From NCBI GenBank assembly GCA_016872715.1, contig VGZD01000010.1, positions 1 through 55,181 on the forward strand: DNA of 55,181 nucleotides, read 5' to 3'. A program made the translations under genes and the position numbers. Position 1 is the stretch's first letter, and each line of letters opens with the position of its first letter. The notes beneath the pieces are model-generated. The model was not told the origin of the DNA, did no database searches, and saw nothing but the letters and a program-made list of their open reading frames with translations. Shown here one piece after another: positions 1-8,219 of the stretch. This stretch comes from Planctomycetota bacterium. Lineage in GTDB: Bacteria; Planctomycetota; UBA1135; GCA-002686595.

Positions 1-392
1 CGCACCGGGATCTGGATGTCGGGATGCAGGCTCTTGTGCACCGGGCAAGTGTGGGCGGCATTCTCGAGCGCGGCTCGAGCCGCCGCATCGAGGTTCGCGG
101 GCACGCGGATCACCACGCCCAGCGAGCCGATGCGCCGCACGCCGGTGGCGACCATGGTCTTCTCGACCTCCACGCTGGCGTCCGAGAGGTCCCAGCCGTG
201 ACGGCGAGCGACGATGCCCATGATCGTCAGCATGCAGGTGCCGAGCGCCGTCGCGACGAGATCCGTCGGCGAGAACGACTCGCCGCGACCTTGGTTGTCG
301 ACGGGGGCGTCCGTCGACAGCGTGGTCGAGCTCGGGCCGTGGGTGGCGTGACAGCGCAGGTCGCCTGCGTAGCGAATTTGGATCTTGACCAT
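1..392 (-). CDS. OsmC-like protein (3' end beyond window)
   Basis: The frame opens at an ATG ending at 392 and runs off the window after 130 codons, so the C-terminus is missing. The protein resembles the OsmC/Ohr fold: an N-terminal strand region with S-P-T-D-L-V, then two conserved cysteines, Cys53 in G-T-C-M-L-T and Cys116 in H-T-C-P-V-H-K. In this family the paired cysteines reduce organic hydroperoxides, though some members are only thiol-handling proteins. Both cysteines are present, so activity is plausible. It lies 42 bp downstream of the amidohydrolase on the same strand and may be co-transcribed; a 6-bp GC hairpin sits in that gap (412-429). Substrate cannot be told from sequence. 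Confidence 0.8.
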   Translation of the reverse strand, partial: MVKIQIRYAGDLRCHATHGPSSTTLSTDAPVDNQGRGESFSPTDLVATALGTCMLTIMGIVARRHGWDLSDASVEVEKTMVATGVRRIGSLGVVIRVPANLDAAARAALENAAHTCPVHKSLHPDIQIPV

Positions 393-434
393 GGCAACGT
401 GCTCGGTTGGAGCGCGCAGGATAGCGCGCGCCGA

Positions 435-2114
435 TCAGGGTGCGGCGTACGCAATCGTGCCGTTGATGATCGTGAAGCGCACCGGCAGCGCGAGCCAAGC
501 CTGCGGATCGAGCTCGAGCGGATCCTCGGCGAACACGGTCAGGTCCGCCGCGTAGCCCGGCAACAGGAGCCCGCGGCGATCGTCCTGTCGCGCGGCGCGC
601 GCTGCTCCGAGCGTGAACGCCGCGCAGGCCTCGGTCGGCGTGAGGCGCTGGTCCGGCAGGAAACCACCGCTGGGAGTCCCATCCGCACGCGCACACGTCA
701 CCGCGGCGTGGAGGCCCAGACGCGGATCGGGACTCTCGACGGGGAAGTCGCTTCCGAACGCCAGCCGCGAGGGATCGCTCGCGAGACGGCGCCACGCATA
801 GGCGCCCTCGATGCGCTCCGGCCCCAAGCGCGCGCTCGCCCAAGGCATGTCGCTCGTCGCGTGCGTGGGCTGCATGGACGCGATGGCGCCGAGCGCCTCG
901 AAGCGCTCCCAGTCCTCGCGCGCGACGACCTGGGCGTGCTCGACGCGCGGCCGCAACGCGCGGAAATCGCGCTCGATCGCACCCTGTCGCTCGAACGCGT
1001 CGAGCACCATGCGATTGGCCCGATCGCCGATCGCATGCACGGCGGGCTGCAGCCCGGCGCGCGCGCACACGGCCACCGCACGCTCGAGTGCGTCGCGGTC
1101 GAGCAACACCAGCCCGCAGTGCGTCGGATCGTCGTGGTAGGGCTCGAGCAGCGCCGCGCCGCGCGAGCCCAGCGCGCCGTCGGCATAGAGCTTGACGCCG
1201 ACGACGCCGAGCAATTGATCCTCGCCCGTACTCAACGGAAGGCCGCGCACTGCCGTCGCATCGAGGGTCGCGCTCCCCGACAGGTACGCGATCGTCCGCA
1301 CGCGCAACTCGCCGCGCTGGTGCAGCGCGCGCAGGATCGCGATGCCCTCGCGGTCGATGCCCATGTCGTGGATCGCGGTGAGGCCGAGCGCGAGTAGCTG
1401 CGACTGCGCCAGCAAGAAGTGTCGCTCGCGCGTCGCGCGCGTCGGGGGCGGCACGGCGCGCCTCACGAGCTCGCACGCTTCGTCGATGAACACGCCCGTC
1501 GGACGGTGCTCGCGATCGAGCAGCACGCGACCACCCTCGCCGACGGACTCGCTCGCGCGCGGTTCGAGCACGCGCGCGAGCCGCATCGCCGCTGCATTGG
1601 CGAGGAGCGCGTGTCCATCGACGCGCTGCAAGAGCACGGGATGATCGGGGATCGCGGCACTGAGCTGTGCGTGGTGCGGAAACTCCGGCGGACTCCACAG
1701 GTTCTGGTCCCAGCCGCGACCTTCGAGCCAACTTCCCGCGGGCAAGTCCGCCGCGCGCGCGCGCACGCGCGCGACGAGCTCTGCGTAGCTGGAGCAGCCG
1801 CGCAGATCGACGGCCTCGAGCGCCGCCCCGAGGGCTTCGAAGTGACCGTGGGCGTCTTGCAGTCCGGGCAGGGCGACACCGCCGCGCAGGTCGATGCGCT
1901 CGCAATCGAGGGCGAGTGCTTCGAGCTCGGCGAGCGCGCCCGCGGCCTGCACCTTGCCGTCGCGCACGAGCAACGCCTCGACGCTCGGCCATGCGGCTGC
2001 GCCGCCGTGGACGTGGCCGAGGTAGATGCGGCCGTTGTGGAACAGCGTCGCCTCCGGCCGTGGCGCGGCGCAGGCGGCGAGCACGAGCGAGACGAGGAGC
2101 CAGACGCGCTTCAT
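435..2114 (-). CDS. YtcJ-like amidohydrolase, predicted lipoprotein
   Basis: A 559-residue metal-dependent hydrolase of the amidohydrolase-3 (YtcJ) family. Metal-site motifs are visible: D-A-H-G-H after the first beta-barrel strand, V-H-A-I-G-D-R in the middle, and G-S-D-F-P-V-E near the C-terminus. The N-terminus has a basic start, a hydrophobic stretch and a lipobox-like L-A-A-C, so the protein is probably exported and lipid-anchored, unlike most cytosolic family members. The family cleaves amide bonds of varied small molecules, and the substrate here is unknown. It starts at an ATG and is divergent from the short-chain dehydrogenase 82 bp away. It may share a transcript with the OsmC-like gene. 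Confidence 0.85.
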   Translation of the reverse strand: MKRVWLLVSLVLAACAAPRPEATLFHNGRIYLGHVHGGAAAWPSVEALLVRDGKVQAAGALAELEALALDCERIDLRGGVALPGLQDAHGHFEALGAALEAVDLRGCSSYAELVARVRARAADLPAGSWLEGRGWDQNLWSPPEFPHHAQLSAAIPDHPVLLQRVDGHALLANAAAMRLARVLEPRASESVGEGGRVLLDREHRPTGVFIDEACELVRRAVPPPTRATRERHFLLAQSQLLALGLTAIHDMGIDREGIAILRALHQRGELRVRTIAYLSGSATLDATAVRGLPLSTGEDQLLGVVGVKLYADGALGSRGAALLEPYHDDPTHCGLVLLDRDALERAVAVCARAGLQPAVHAIGDRANRMVLDAFERQGAIERDFRALRPRVEHAQVVAREDWERFEALGAIASMQPTHATSDMPWASARLGPERIEGAYAWRRLASDPSRLAFGSDFPVESPDPRLGLHAAVTCARADGTPSGGFLPDQRLTPTEACAAFTLGAARAARQDDRRGLLLPGYAADLTVFAEDPLELDPQAWLALPVRFTIINGTIAYAAP

Positions 2115-2196
2115 CGGGGCACGTTAGTCCCAGCGCAAGAGCTTTGCACCGTCCCCTCGCTGGAGGCCTGCGGGCGCGCGTCGTAGGCTCTGCGGC

Positions 2197-2940
2197 ATGG
2201 GGCAGTTGACAGGCAAGCTGGCGCTGGTGACGGGTGCGTCCTCGGGTATCGGCGCGTGCATCGCGAGGGTGCTCGCGGCGGAGGGCGCGCGCGTCGTGCT
2301 CGCGGCTCGCCGGCGCGAGAAGCTCGAGCAGTTGGCCGCGGAGCTGCCCGAGTCCGAGGCGATCGAGCTCGACGTTCGCGATCCCCAGCGCGTGAGCGCC
2401 GCGCTGCGCGCGCGCCCGTTCGACCTCGCGATCCCCAACGCGGGCCTCGCGCTGGGCGTCGATCCCGTGCAGAAGGGCTCGCCCGCGGACTGGTCCGAGA
2501 TGATCGACACGAACATCAAGGGCGTGCTGCACGTCCTCTCGGCCGTCACGCCGGGAATGATCGAGCGCAAGCGCGGCGACATCGTGCTGCTCGGCAGCGT
2601 CGCGGGTCGTCAGGCCTATCCCGGCGGCAACGTCTACTGTGCGACGAAGGCAGCGGTGCGCTCGCTGTACGAGTCGCTGCGCTACGACCTGCACGACACC
2701 GGAATCCGCGTTTCCACGGTCGATCCCGGGATGGTGCGCACGCCCTTCAGCGACGTGCGCTTCAAGGGGGACGGCGAGCGCGCGAGCAAGGTCTACGCTG
2801 GCGTGGACTACCTGCTACCGGAAGACGTCGCCGACATCGTGCGCTTCGTCGTCACGCGGCCCGCGCGCGTCAACATCGGGGAAGTCGTCGTGTGGTCGAA
2901 GGACCAGCTGAGCGCCGTGCAAGTCGCGCGCCGCCTCTGA
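2197..2940 (+). CDS. SDR-family oxidoreductase (YdfG-like)
   Basis: A 247-residue classical short-chain dehydrogenase/reductase. The nucleotide-binding motif T-G-A-S-S-G-I-G lies near residues 13-20, an N-A-G motif follows, and the catalytic Y-x3-K is in V-Y-C-A-T-K with a Ser upstream in L-L-G-S-V-A. A-A-R-R-R after beta-2 suggests NADP preference. Overall pattern and length fit the YdfG group (NADP-dependent 3-hydroxy acid / L-allo-threonine dehydrogenase), but SDR substrate calls from sequence are weak. The ATG start gives a full Rossmann N-terminus. It converges with asd, the two stops lying about 12 bp apart. Confidence 0.87.
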   Translation: MGQLTGKLALVTGASSGIGACIARVLAAEGARVVLAARRREKLEQLAAELPESEAIELDVRDPQRVSAALRARPFDLAIPNAGLALGVDPVQKGSPADWSEMIDTNIKGVLHVLSAVTPGMIERKRGDIVLLGSVAGRQAYPGGNVYCATKAAVRSLYESLRYDLHDTGIRVSTVDPGMVRTPFSDVRFKGDGERASKVYAGVDYLLPEDVADIVRFVVTRPARVNIGEVVVWSKDQLSAVQVARRL

Positions 2941-2952
2941 ACGAGGTGCGGC

Positions 2953-4020
2953 TCACGCGGGCAAGAGTCCGCGCGCGTGGCACAGCTCCGCGTTGAGCAC
3001 CGAGGCCCCCGCGGCGCCGCGCTCGACGTTGTTGCCGAGCAAGAACAGCTTCGTGCCGAACAGCGGGCAGGGCCGGAGGCGGCCCACGTGGACGGACATG
3101 CCGCCGTCGCGCTCGACGTCCAGACGCGGCTGAGGCCGCTCGTCGCTGGAGTGCAGCACGATCGGAGTGGACGGGGCGCTCGGAAGCGCGAGTTCCTGTG
3201 GTACGCCGCGCCAGCTCTCGAGCGCGGACCGCACCAGCTCGAGGCTCGGAGCTCCGCGCAGCTCGAGCGAAACCGCCTCGCTGTGGCCATCGATGACCGG
3301 AACGCGATGACACATCGCCGACGCGACGAGCGCCGCGGGCTCGATGCGCTCCCCCACTCGGCGACCGAGCAACTTGCGAAGCTCGCTCTCGACTTTTTCC
3401 TCCTCGCCGCGGATGAAGGGGATGACGTTGCCGAGCGCATCGAGGCTCGGAACGCCGGGATAGCCCGCGCCGGAGACGGCCTGCATGGTCGCGACGAAGG
3501 CGCGCGCGATCCCAAAGCGCGCCTCGAGCGGCGCGAGCGCCATCGCGAGCACGGCCGTGGTGCAGTTGGGATTGCACACGATGCCGCCGCTCCAGCCGCG
3601 TCGGCGCCGCTGGACGCCGAGCAGCGCGAGGTGCTCGGCGTTGACCTCGGGCACGAGCAGCGGCACGTCTTCCTCCATGCGAAACGCGCTCGCATTGGAG
3701 AACACCAGCGCTCCAGCCTGCGCCAAGGCGGGCTCGATCTCCGCGGCGACGGCGGCGTCGAGGGCTGAAAACACGACCTTCGATCGAATCCGGTCGGCGT
3801 GCAGGGGCAGCACTTCGCGCGGGCCGAGTCCGCCGTGCGATGGAACGCTCGAGTGGCGCCACGCGCAGGCCGCGTCGTAGCGTCGACCGGCCGAGCGCTC
3901 ACTGGCGACGAGCTCGGCCACTTCGAACCACGGGTGTTGCGCCAAGCGCGCCACGAAGCGCTGGCCGACGGCGCCCGTGGCTCCGAGCACGGCCACGGGG
4001 ATGCGAGAGCGAACGGTCAT
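2953..4020 (-). CDS. asd: Aspartate-semialdehyde dehydrogenase, archaeal/fungal type
   Basis: Reduces aspartyl phosphate to aspartate semialdehyde, the branch point to lysine, threonine, methionine and diaminopimelate. The ATG at 4020 gives 355 residues starting just before the NADP-binding G-A-T-G-A-V-G-Q motif (residues 13-20). The catalytic cysteine is Cys153 in C-N-P-N-C-T-T, and S-G-A-G-Y-P-G follows. The G-A-T-G-A-V-G-Q-R-F pattern and the segment around E-E-E-K-V-E-S-E match the archaeal/yeast Hom2 type rather than the E. coli type. The frame is open for another 468 bp upstream, but that part does not look like protein of this family. It is divergent from the pilin operon, with 222 bp between them. 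Confidence 0.92.
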   Translation of the reverse strand: MTVRSRIPVAVLGATGAVGQRFVARLAQHPWFEVAELVASERSAGRRYDAACAWRHSSVPSHGGLGPREVLPLHADRIRSKVVFSALDAAVAAEIEPALAQAGALVFSNASAFRMEEDVPLLVPEVNAEHLALLGVQRRRRGWSGGIVCNPNCTTAVLAMALAPLEARFGIARAFVATMQAVSGAGYPGVPSLDALGNVIPFIRGEEEKVESELRKLLGRRVGERIEPAALVASAMCHRVPVIDGHSEAVSLELRGAPSLELVRSALESWRGVPQELALPSAPSTPIVLHSSDERPQPRLDVERDGGMSVHVGRLRPCPLFGTKLFLLGNNVERGAAGASVLNAELCHARGLLPA

Positions 4021-4242
4021 GCCCCCATCTTCGTGGGTTCGCCGCGCCCTGTGCAACGAACGAGAGGACTTTTCGCGGTCTCGATCGCCGCGGCGTTCCG
4101 ATTGGCCGTCGGCATCGTGCAGGCTCGCTCCGCGTGTCGATCCAAGGAACGCGCGCCGTGGACGGTGCGCCCGGGCAAAGAGGGCCCGGCGGGGACGAAG
4201 CACAACGGATTCGTGGGCGTGAGGGCCCACGCGGGGAATCGG
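4021..4242. other. Intergenic region between asd and pilin operon
   Basis: A 222-bp divergent spacer that should hold both promoters. I see no convincing -35/-10 pair. A GC inverted repeat, C-C-G-G-G-C and G-C-C-C-G-G separated by a purine-rich loop, lies near 4170-4190. G-C-G-G-G-G at 4231-4236 may act as ribosome binding site for the ATG at 4243. Confidence 0.4.
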
Positions 4243-4815
4243 ATGACACGCCAAGGGCCGCTGGGTCGGCGCAAGCCCGCTCGTGCGGGCTTCTCGATGC
4301 TCGAGCTCATGGTCGCGATCGGCGCCATGTCCGTCGGGCTGCTCGGCTTCACGCAGGCGCTCGTGACCGCCATGCGCGCCCAGCGCATGAGCCACGAGCA
4401 AGGCCTCGCGCTCGAGGCCGCGCGTCGTCAGGTCGAGGTCATGAAGACCGTCGGCTTCGCCAACGTCTTCCGGCAGTACAACGGCCACCGCGGCGACGAT
4501 CTCGCCGGTCCCGGCACGGCGCCCGGAGCGACCTTTGCTGTCTCGGGGCTCCAGAGCTCACCCGCGCTCGGGATCACGCAACCCGGCGACGTCCGCTTTC
4601 CCGTGCTCGCCGATCAACCCGGAACGCTGCGCGAAGACCTCGCGCGCTCCGAGTTCGGAACGCCGATGGATCTCAACCTCGACAACGGGGTGATCGACGC
4701 CTTCGATCGCTCGGCGAACTATCGCGTGCTGCCCGTGGTCGTGCGAGTGCGCTGGTCGAGCCTGGCCGGCAACGGTGAGGTGCGCATCGCCACCCTGCTC
4801 GGAGCGGGCTCATGA
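4243..4815 (+). CDS. Prepilin-type N-terminal methylation protein (PilV-like)
   Basis: 190 residues from the ATG at 4243. A basic leader ends in Gly16, followed by a mature start F-S-M-L-E with the +5 Glu, then a hydrophobic helix of about 20 residues. This is the type III signal cut and methylated by prepilin peptidase. The rest has no cysteines and no recognised domain. Size and position before a second prepilin and a PilX-like protein suggest a minor pilin or pseudopilin of PilV type, part of a short tip complex in the inner membrane and periplasm. The stop overlaps the next start as ATGA. A GTG at 4219 is an alternative start giving a longer leader. Confidence 0.78.
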   Translation: MTRQGPLGRRKPARAGFSMLELMVAIGAMSVGLLGFTQALVTAMRAQRMSHEQGLALEAARRQVEVMKTVGFANVFRQYNGHRGDDLAGPGTAPGATFAVSGLQSSPALGITQPGDVRFPVLADQPGTLREDLARSEFGTPMDLNLDNGVIDAFDRSANYRVLPVVVRVRWSSLAGNGEVRIATLLGAGS

Positions 4816-5459
4816 AGCGCAGCGCCCGCCGTGGCTTCACGCTGCTCGAAGTCGTGCTCGCGTCGGTGCTCCTGACGGCGGTGCTCGGAGCGGCGTTGAT
4901 GGTGGTCACGCGCGGAAAGAGCGCCATGGCCGAGGGTCACCTGCACGCGCGCGCCGAGGCGCGCGCCCATCGCGCGCTGCAGCGCGTGATCGCCGAGCTG
5001 CGGGGAGCGGGGATCGACGCGCTCGTGCCCGCGCTCAACCCCAACGGCCTCACGAGTTCCTCGACCCTGACGTTCGACCCGCTCCAAGGCGTTTCCGGCG
5101 GCGCGCTGGTGTGGGGTTCGCCGGTGCGCATCGCGCGCGTCAGCGCTCCCGAGGACGGCGACGATGGACGAGACAACGACGGCGACGGCGTGGTCGACGA
5201 AGGTGTCCTGATGCTCACCCGCGATCCCGGCGGAGCGAGCGAGGCGTCGTTTCTGATCTGCAGCCAAGTGCGCGAGCTCGCCGAGGGCGAACTTCCCAAT
5301 GGCGGCGATGACAACGGCAACGGGCTCCCCGATGAGGCGGGCTTCTCGATCCAACGCATCGGCAGCATGTTGACGGTCCGAATCACCGTCGAAGAGGCGG
5401 GCGAGGGTGGCGAGACGGGGCTCGCCACGGTCACCTCCTCCGTCACGTTGAGGAACTAG
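4812..5459 (+). CDS. Prepilin-type minor pilin with acidic DxDxDG-like loop (PilW/GspJ-like)
   Basis: 215 residues. The leader M-K-R-S-A-R-R-G is followed by F-T-L-L-E with the +5 Glu and a hydrophobic helix, so it is a second class III signal substrate. The body is globular. An acidic loop D-N-D-G-D-G-V-V-D-E at about residues 122-131 resembles calcium-binding repeats of the thrombospondin-3/EF type, and a second loop G-G-D-D-N-G-N-G-L-P-D-E lies near residues 165-176. Both could be calcium sites, as in other minor pseudopilins. It overlaps the previous gene by 4 bp and precedes the PilX-like gene by 6 bp, so all three are likely one operon. Assignment to PilW or GspJ is by position and general shape. 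Confidence 0.75.
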   Translation: MKRSARRGFTLLEVVLASVLLTAVLGAALMVVTRGKSAMAEGHLHARAEARAHRALQRVIAELRGAGIDALVPALNPNGLTSSSTLTFDPLQGVSGGALVWGSPVRIARVSAPEDGDDGRDNDGDGVVDEGVLMLTRDPGGASEASFLICSQVRELAEGELPNGGDDNGNGLPDEAGFSIQRIGSMLTVRITVEEAGEGGETGLATVTSSVTLRN

Positions 5460-5465
5460 GCAAAC

Positions 5466-6728
5466 ATGGGGACAAGGGGAAGTGCTTCGAACAACCGGCG
5501 CGGCAGCGCCATCGTGATGACGCTGGTGTGCATCGTGGCGGTGAGCACGCTGTCGGTCGTGATGCTCGACATGGCCGAGAGCGCGCAGAGCGAACAGCGG
5601 CAGGAGGGCGATCGCACGCGCGCGCACTACGCGGCCGAGGCGGCGGCGAGCCGCGCTGTCGCCATGCTGCAAGCTGGCGGCACGGGGGCGATCGGAAGCG
5701 AGCAGCAACGGACGTCGCTCGACGCAACGCGCTACTGGGTCGACTCGAGCCTGAACGCGGCGGCCGACGTGCGCACGCTGATCGCATCGGGCGTGTCGGA
5801 TCGTGCGACCGCGCGCGTCGAGGTGACCTTGAACGCGGTGCCCGACAGCATCTGGAAGTTCGCCGCCTTCGGCGATGAGTCGCTGCACATGGACAGCAAC
5901 GCGCGCGTCGACAGCTACAACTCGACGCTCGGCACGTGGGCCTCGCAGGCCGTGCACGGCTCGGGGTCCAACCTGTACGCCAACGACAGTGGCAACGTCG
6001 GCTCCAACGGCGACGTGACGATGGACCAGAACTCGAAGGTCTGGGGCAGCGCCCAGTGCGGTCCGGGCAGCGCGACGACCGTGCTCGGCAATGCGGTCGT
6101 CACCGGCAGCACCGCTCCCGCTCCCGCGATCGTGGACCTGCCCCCGCTCTCGATTCCAAGCCTGGTTTCATCCGGCGATCGCACCGTCAACGGCACGCTG
6201 AACCTGCCCGCGGGGAGCTACCGCTACAACACGCTCAACATCCGCTCGGGCGCGATCGTGAACGTCACCGGTCCCGCGACGGTCGTCGTGACCAACTTCG
6301 TGATGCGTCAGAACACCCAGTTCCGAGTCAACGCGACCAACGGACCGGTGAAGATCTACGTCTACGACGACTTCGTGCTCAGCTCGAACGCGCAGATGTA
6401 CGCGCTCAACTACGACCCGGACAAGCTGCAAGTCAACCTCGAGAGCGACAACGTGATCGACCCGGACGTCACCGTCGAGCTCGACGTGATCGACTTCGAC
6501 TCCAACACCAAGATCTTCGGGACGATTTATGCGCCCAACGCGCACATCGAAGTCGACAGCAACCTCGAGCTGTTCGGGGCCATGATGGCGCGCAGCATCG
6601 ATCTCGACAGCAACTCGCGCGTGCACTACGACGAGAACCTCGCCCGCGCCCGCAGCAACGGCAGCGTGGTGTGGACGCAGGTTGCGTGGCAAGCGCTTCC
6701 CACGCTGGCGCGGGGAGACGCCAACTGA
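5466..6728 (+). CDS. PilX-like protein with DUF7305-type beta-helix domain
   Basis: 420 residues. The N-terminus has a short basic leader, G-S-A-I-V-M-T-L, and one hydrophobic helix (about residues 13-34), as in PilX/GspK-type proteins that lack a classic cleavage-site phenylalanine. After a helical stalk, residues of about 140-390 form short repeats rich in N, S, V and G (N-V-T-G, D-S-N-, S-N-A-), typical of the right-handed beta-helix called DUF7305 or the polymer-forming class. It ends with D-L-D-S-N-S-R-V. It is the third gene of the pilin operon, after a 6-bp gap. The protein is probably an envelope-anchored minor pilus component; its ligand is unknown. Confidence 0.75.
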   Translation: MGTRGSASNNRRGSAIVMTLVCIVAVSTLSVVMLDMAESAQSEQRQEGDRTRAHYAAEAAASRAVAMLQAGGTGAIGSEQQRTSLDATRYWVDSSLNAAADVRTLIASGVSDRATARVEVTLNAVPDSIWKFAAFGDESLHMDSNARVDSYNSTLGTWASQAVHGSGSNLYANDSGNVGSNGDVTMDQNSKVWGSAQCGPGSATTVLGNAVVTGSTAPAPAIVDLPPLSIPSLVSSGDRTVNGTLNLPAGSYRYNTLNIRSGAIVNVTGPATVVVTNFVMRQNTQFRVNATNGPVKIYVYDDFVLSSNAQMYALNYDPDKLQVNLESDNVIDPDVTVELDVIDFDSNTKIFGTIYAPNAHIEVDSNLELFGAMMARSIDLDSNSRVHYDENLARARSNGSVVWTQVAWQALPTLARGDAN

Positions 6729-6779
6729 GCTACCCCTCCGCGCGGGCGGTCCGCCGTCGCGCCGCTCCATCACCAACGC

Positions 6780-8108
6780 ATGCTCGCACTCGGGCTCACA
6801 CTGCTGTCGATCGCGCCTTGGGCGTCGGGTCCAGACCCGCTGCGCGAGGGCGCCGTGGACGTGCGCACCACGGCCATCGCGGTGTTGCGTGACTCACGCC
6901 GCAGGGAGGGGCCCAGTCACGAGGTCGTGGTCGAGCGGCTGGTGCGCTGTGGGACCGAGGTGCTCGATCCCCTGCTCGACCTCCTGTGCGAGCGCAAGCT
7001 TCCGGCGCTCTGCGAGCCCGAGCGAGCGCAGACGTTGAGCGAGCCCCAGCGCGAGATGATCGTCGCCGCGCTATCGCGCTGGAGCGCGCGCGCGGTGCTG
7101 GCGAACATGGATGCGCGCGTGGAGCTCGATCCAAGCGAGCCGATTCGTGTCGCGGCCCTGTACGTGTACGGGAGCCACGGATCGGCGCGCGAGCTCGATC
7201 ACGTGCTCGAACTGGCCACGCTGCAGCCCGCCCTGCCGGACGGCGCGACCGATCTGAGCGCCGACCTGGCGGAGGCTCTGCGAACGGCGGTCGCGCGCAT
7301 CCTCGGCCGCGACGAGCGCGGATTCCGCGACCTCTCGAGGGTCATCGGTCGCGCCGGCGCTGACCAAGCGCGTCCGATCCTGTTCGCCCTCGGCGACACG
7401 GGGAATGCGTGCTCGATTCCCGCGCTGGCGAGTGCGATGAGCATCCACCCAGAGCTGGCGGCCATCGCGATCTCGCAGGCCCGCCGGGTGGGCGCATCGA
7501 TGGACCACGAAGCGAACGGCGCGCTCTCCAGCGCCGTGCGTCCGCACCTCGGCGCCGCGCGCGTGGAGCTCGCCTCCGCTGCCGCGCGCACGCTGGGCGA
7601 GCTCTGCGACGCCGCGTCGGCGCAGCGGCTGGTCGAGCTCCTCGACGCCGCCGAGCCCGCGCTCGCGGAGAGTGCTCACTGGTCCCTGCGCCGCATGAGT
7701 GGGCTCGACTTCGGCCCGTGCCGAGAGGCTTGGGTCGCGTGGCTCGCCAGCGAGCGAGAGTGGTGGAACGGCGAGGCGAGCGAGCGCATCGACGAGCTCG
7801 TCCGCGGCTCGCGGGCCACTCGACTTGCGGCCGTCGCCAGCGTCGGCGCACGCACCTGGCGTCGCCACGAGGCGGCGCTCGCGCTCGTCGCGGCGCTGCG
7901 CGACAACGACCCCGTGCTGCGCGAGGCCGCCTGCCACGCGCTCGGGCAACTCGGCGCCCCGCTCAGCCTGCCGCACCTCGTCGAGACCCTCTCGGACAGC
8001 GATCCGCGCGTGTCTCGCGCGGCGCGCGAGGCCCTCGAGTCCATCGCGGGAACCAACCTCCCCGACACGGCCGAGGAGTGCGCCAGAGCGCTCCACATCG
8101 CTCCCTAA
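6780..8108 (+). CDS. HEAT-repeat protein, probably exported
   Basis: 442 residues, with a hydrophobic N-terminus (M-L-A-L-G-L-T-L-L-S-I-A-P-W-A-S) that looks like a signal peptide. The rest is Ala/Leu/Arg-rich helical repeats; the clearest HEAT-like units are D-N-D-P-V-L-R-E-A-A-C-H-A-L-G-Q-L-G and D-S-D-P-R-V-S-R-A-A-R-E-A-L near the C-terminus. Such proteins act as scaffolds, and no catalytic motif is visible. It starts 51 bp after the PilX-like gene, so it may belong to the same transcript. I see no clear ribosome binding site before this ATG, so the start is uncertain. Function unknown. Confidence 0.7.
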   Translation: MLALGLTLLSIAPWASGPDPLREGAVDVRTTAIAVLRDSRRREGPSHEVVVERLVRCGTEVLDPLLDLLCERKLPALCEPERAQTLSEPQREMIVAALSRWSARAVLANMDARVELDPSEPIRVAALYVYGSHGSARELDHVLELATLQPALPDGATDLSADLAEALRTAVARILGRDERGFRDLSRVIGRAGADQARPILFALGDTGNACSIPALASAMSIHPELAAIAISQARRVGASMDHEANGALSSAVRPHLGAARVELASAAARTLGELCDAASAQRLVELLDAAEPALAESAHWSLRRMSGLDFGPCREAWVAWLASEREWWNGEASERIDELVRGSRATRLAAVASVGARTWRRHEAALALVAALRDNDPVLREAACHALGQLGAPLSLPHLVETLSDSDPRVSRAAREALESIAGTNLPDTAEECARALHIAP

Positions 8109-8219
8109 AGTGAGCGCGGTCCATCGACCGAGTCAGGCCCCCAGACGCCCGACCCTAGGGCCCCGACCCGAGGGAACGTATCCTATTCGGGAGCGCCCAA
8201 CGCGCTCCAACTCCTCCAC

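Noticed and set aside
4021..4242. Sigma-54 promoter before the pilin operon
   Set aside because: A GG and a GC element are present, but the spacing does not match the GG-N10-GC rule.
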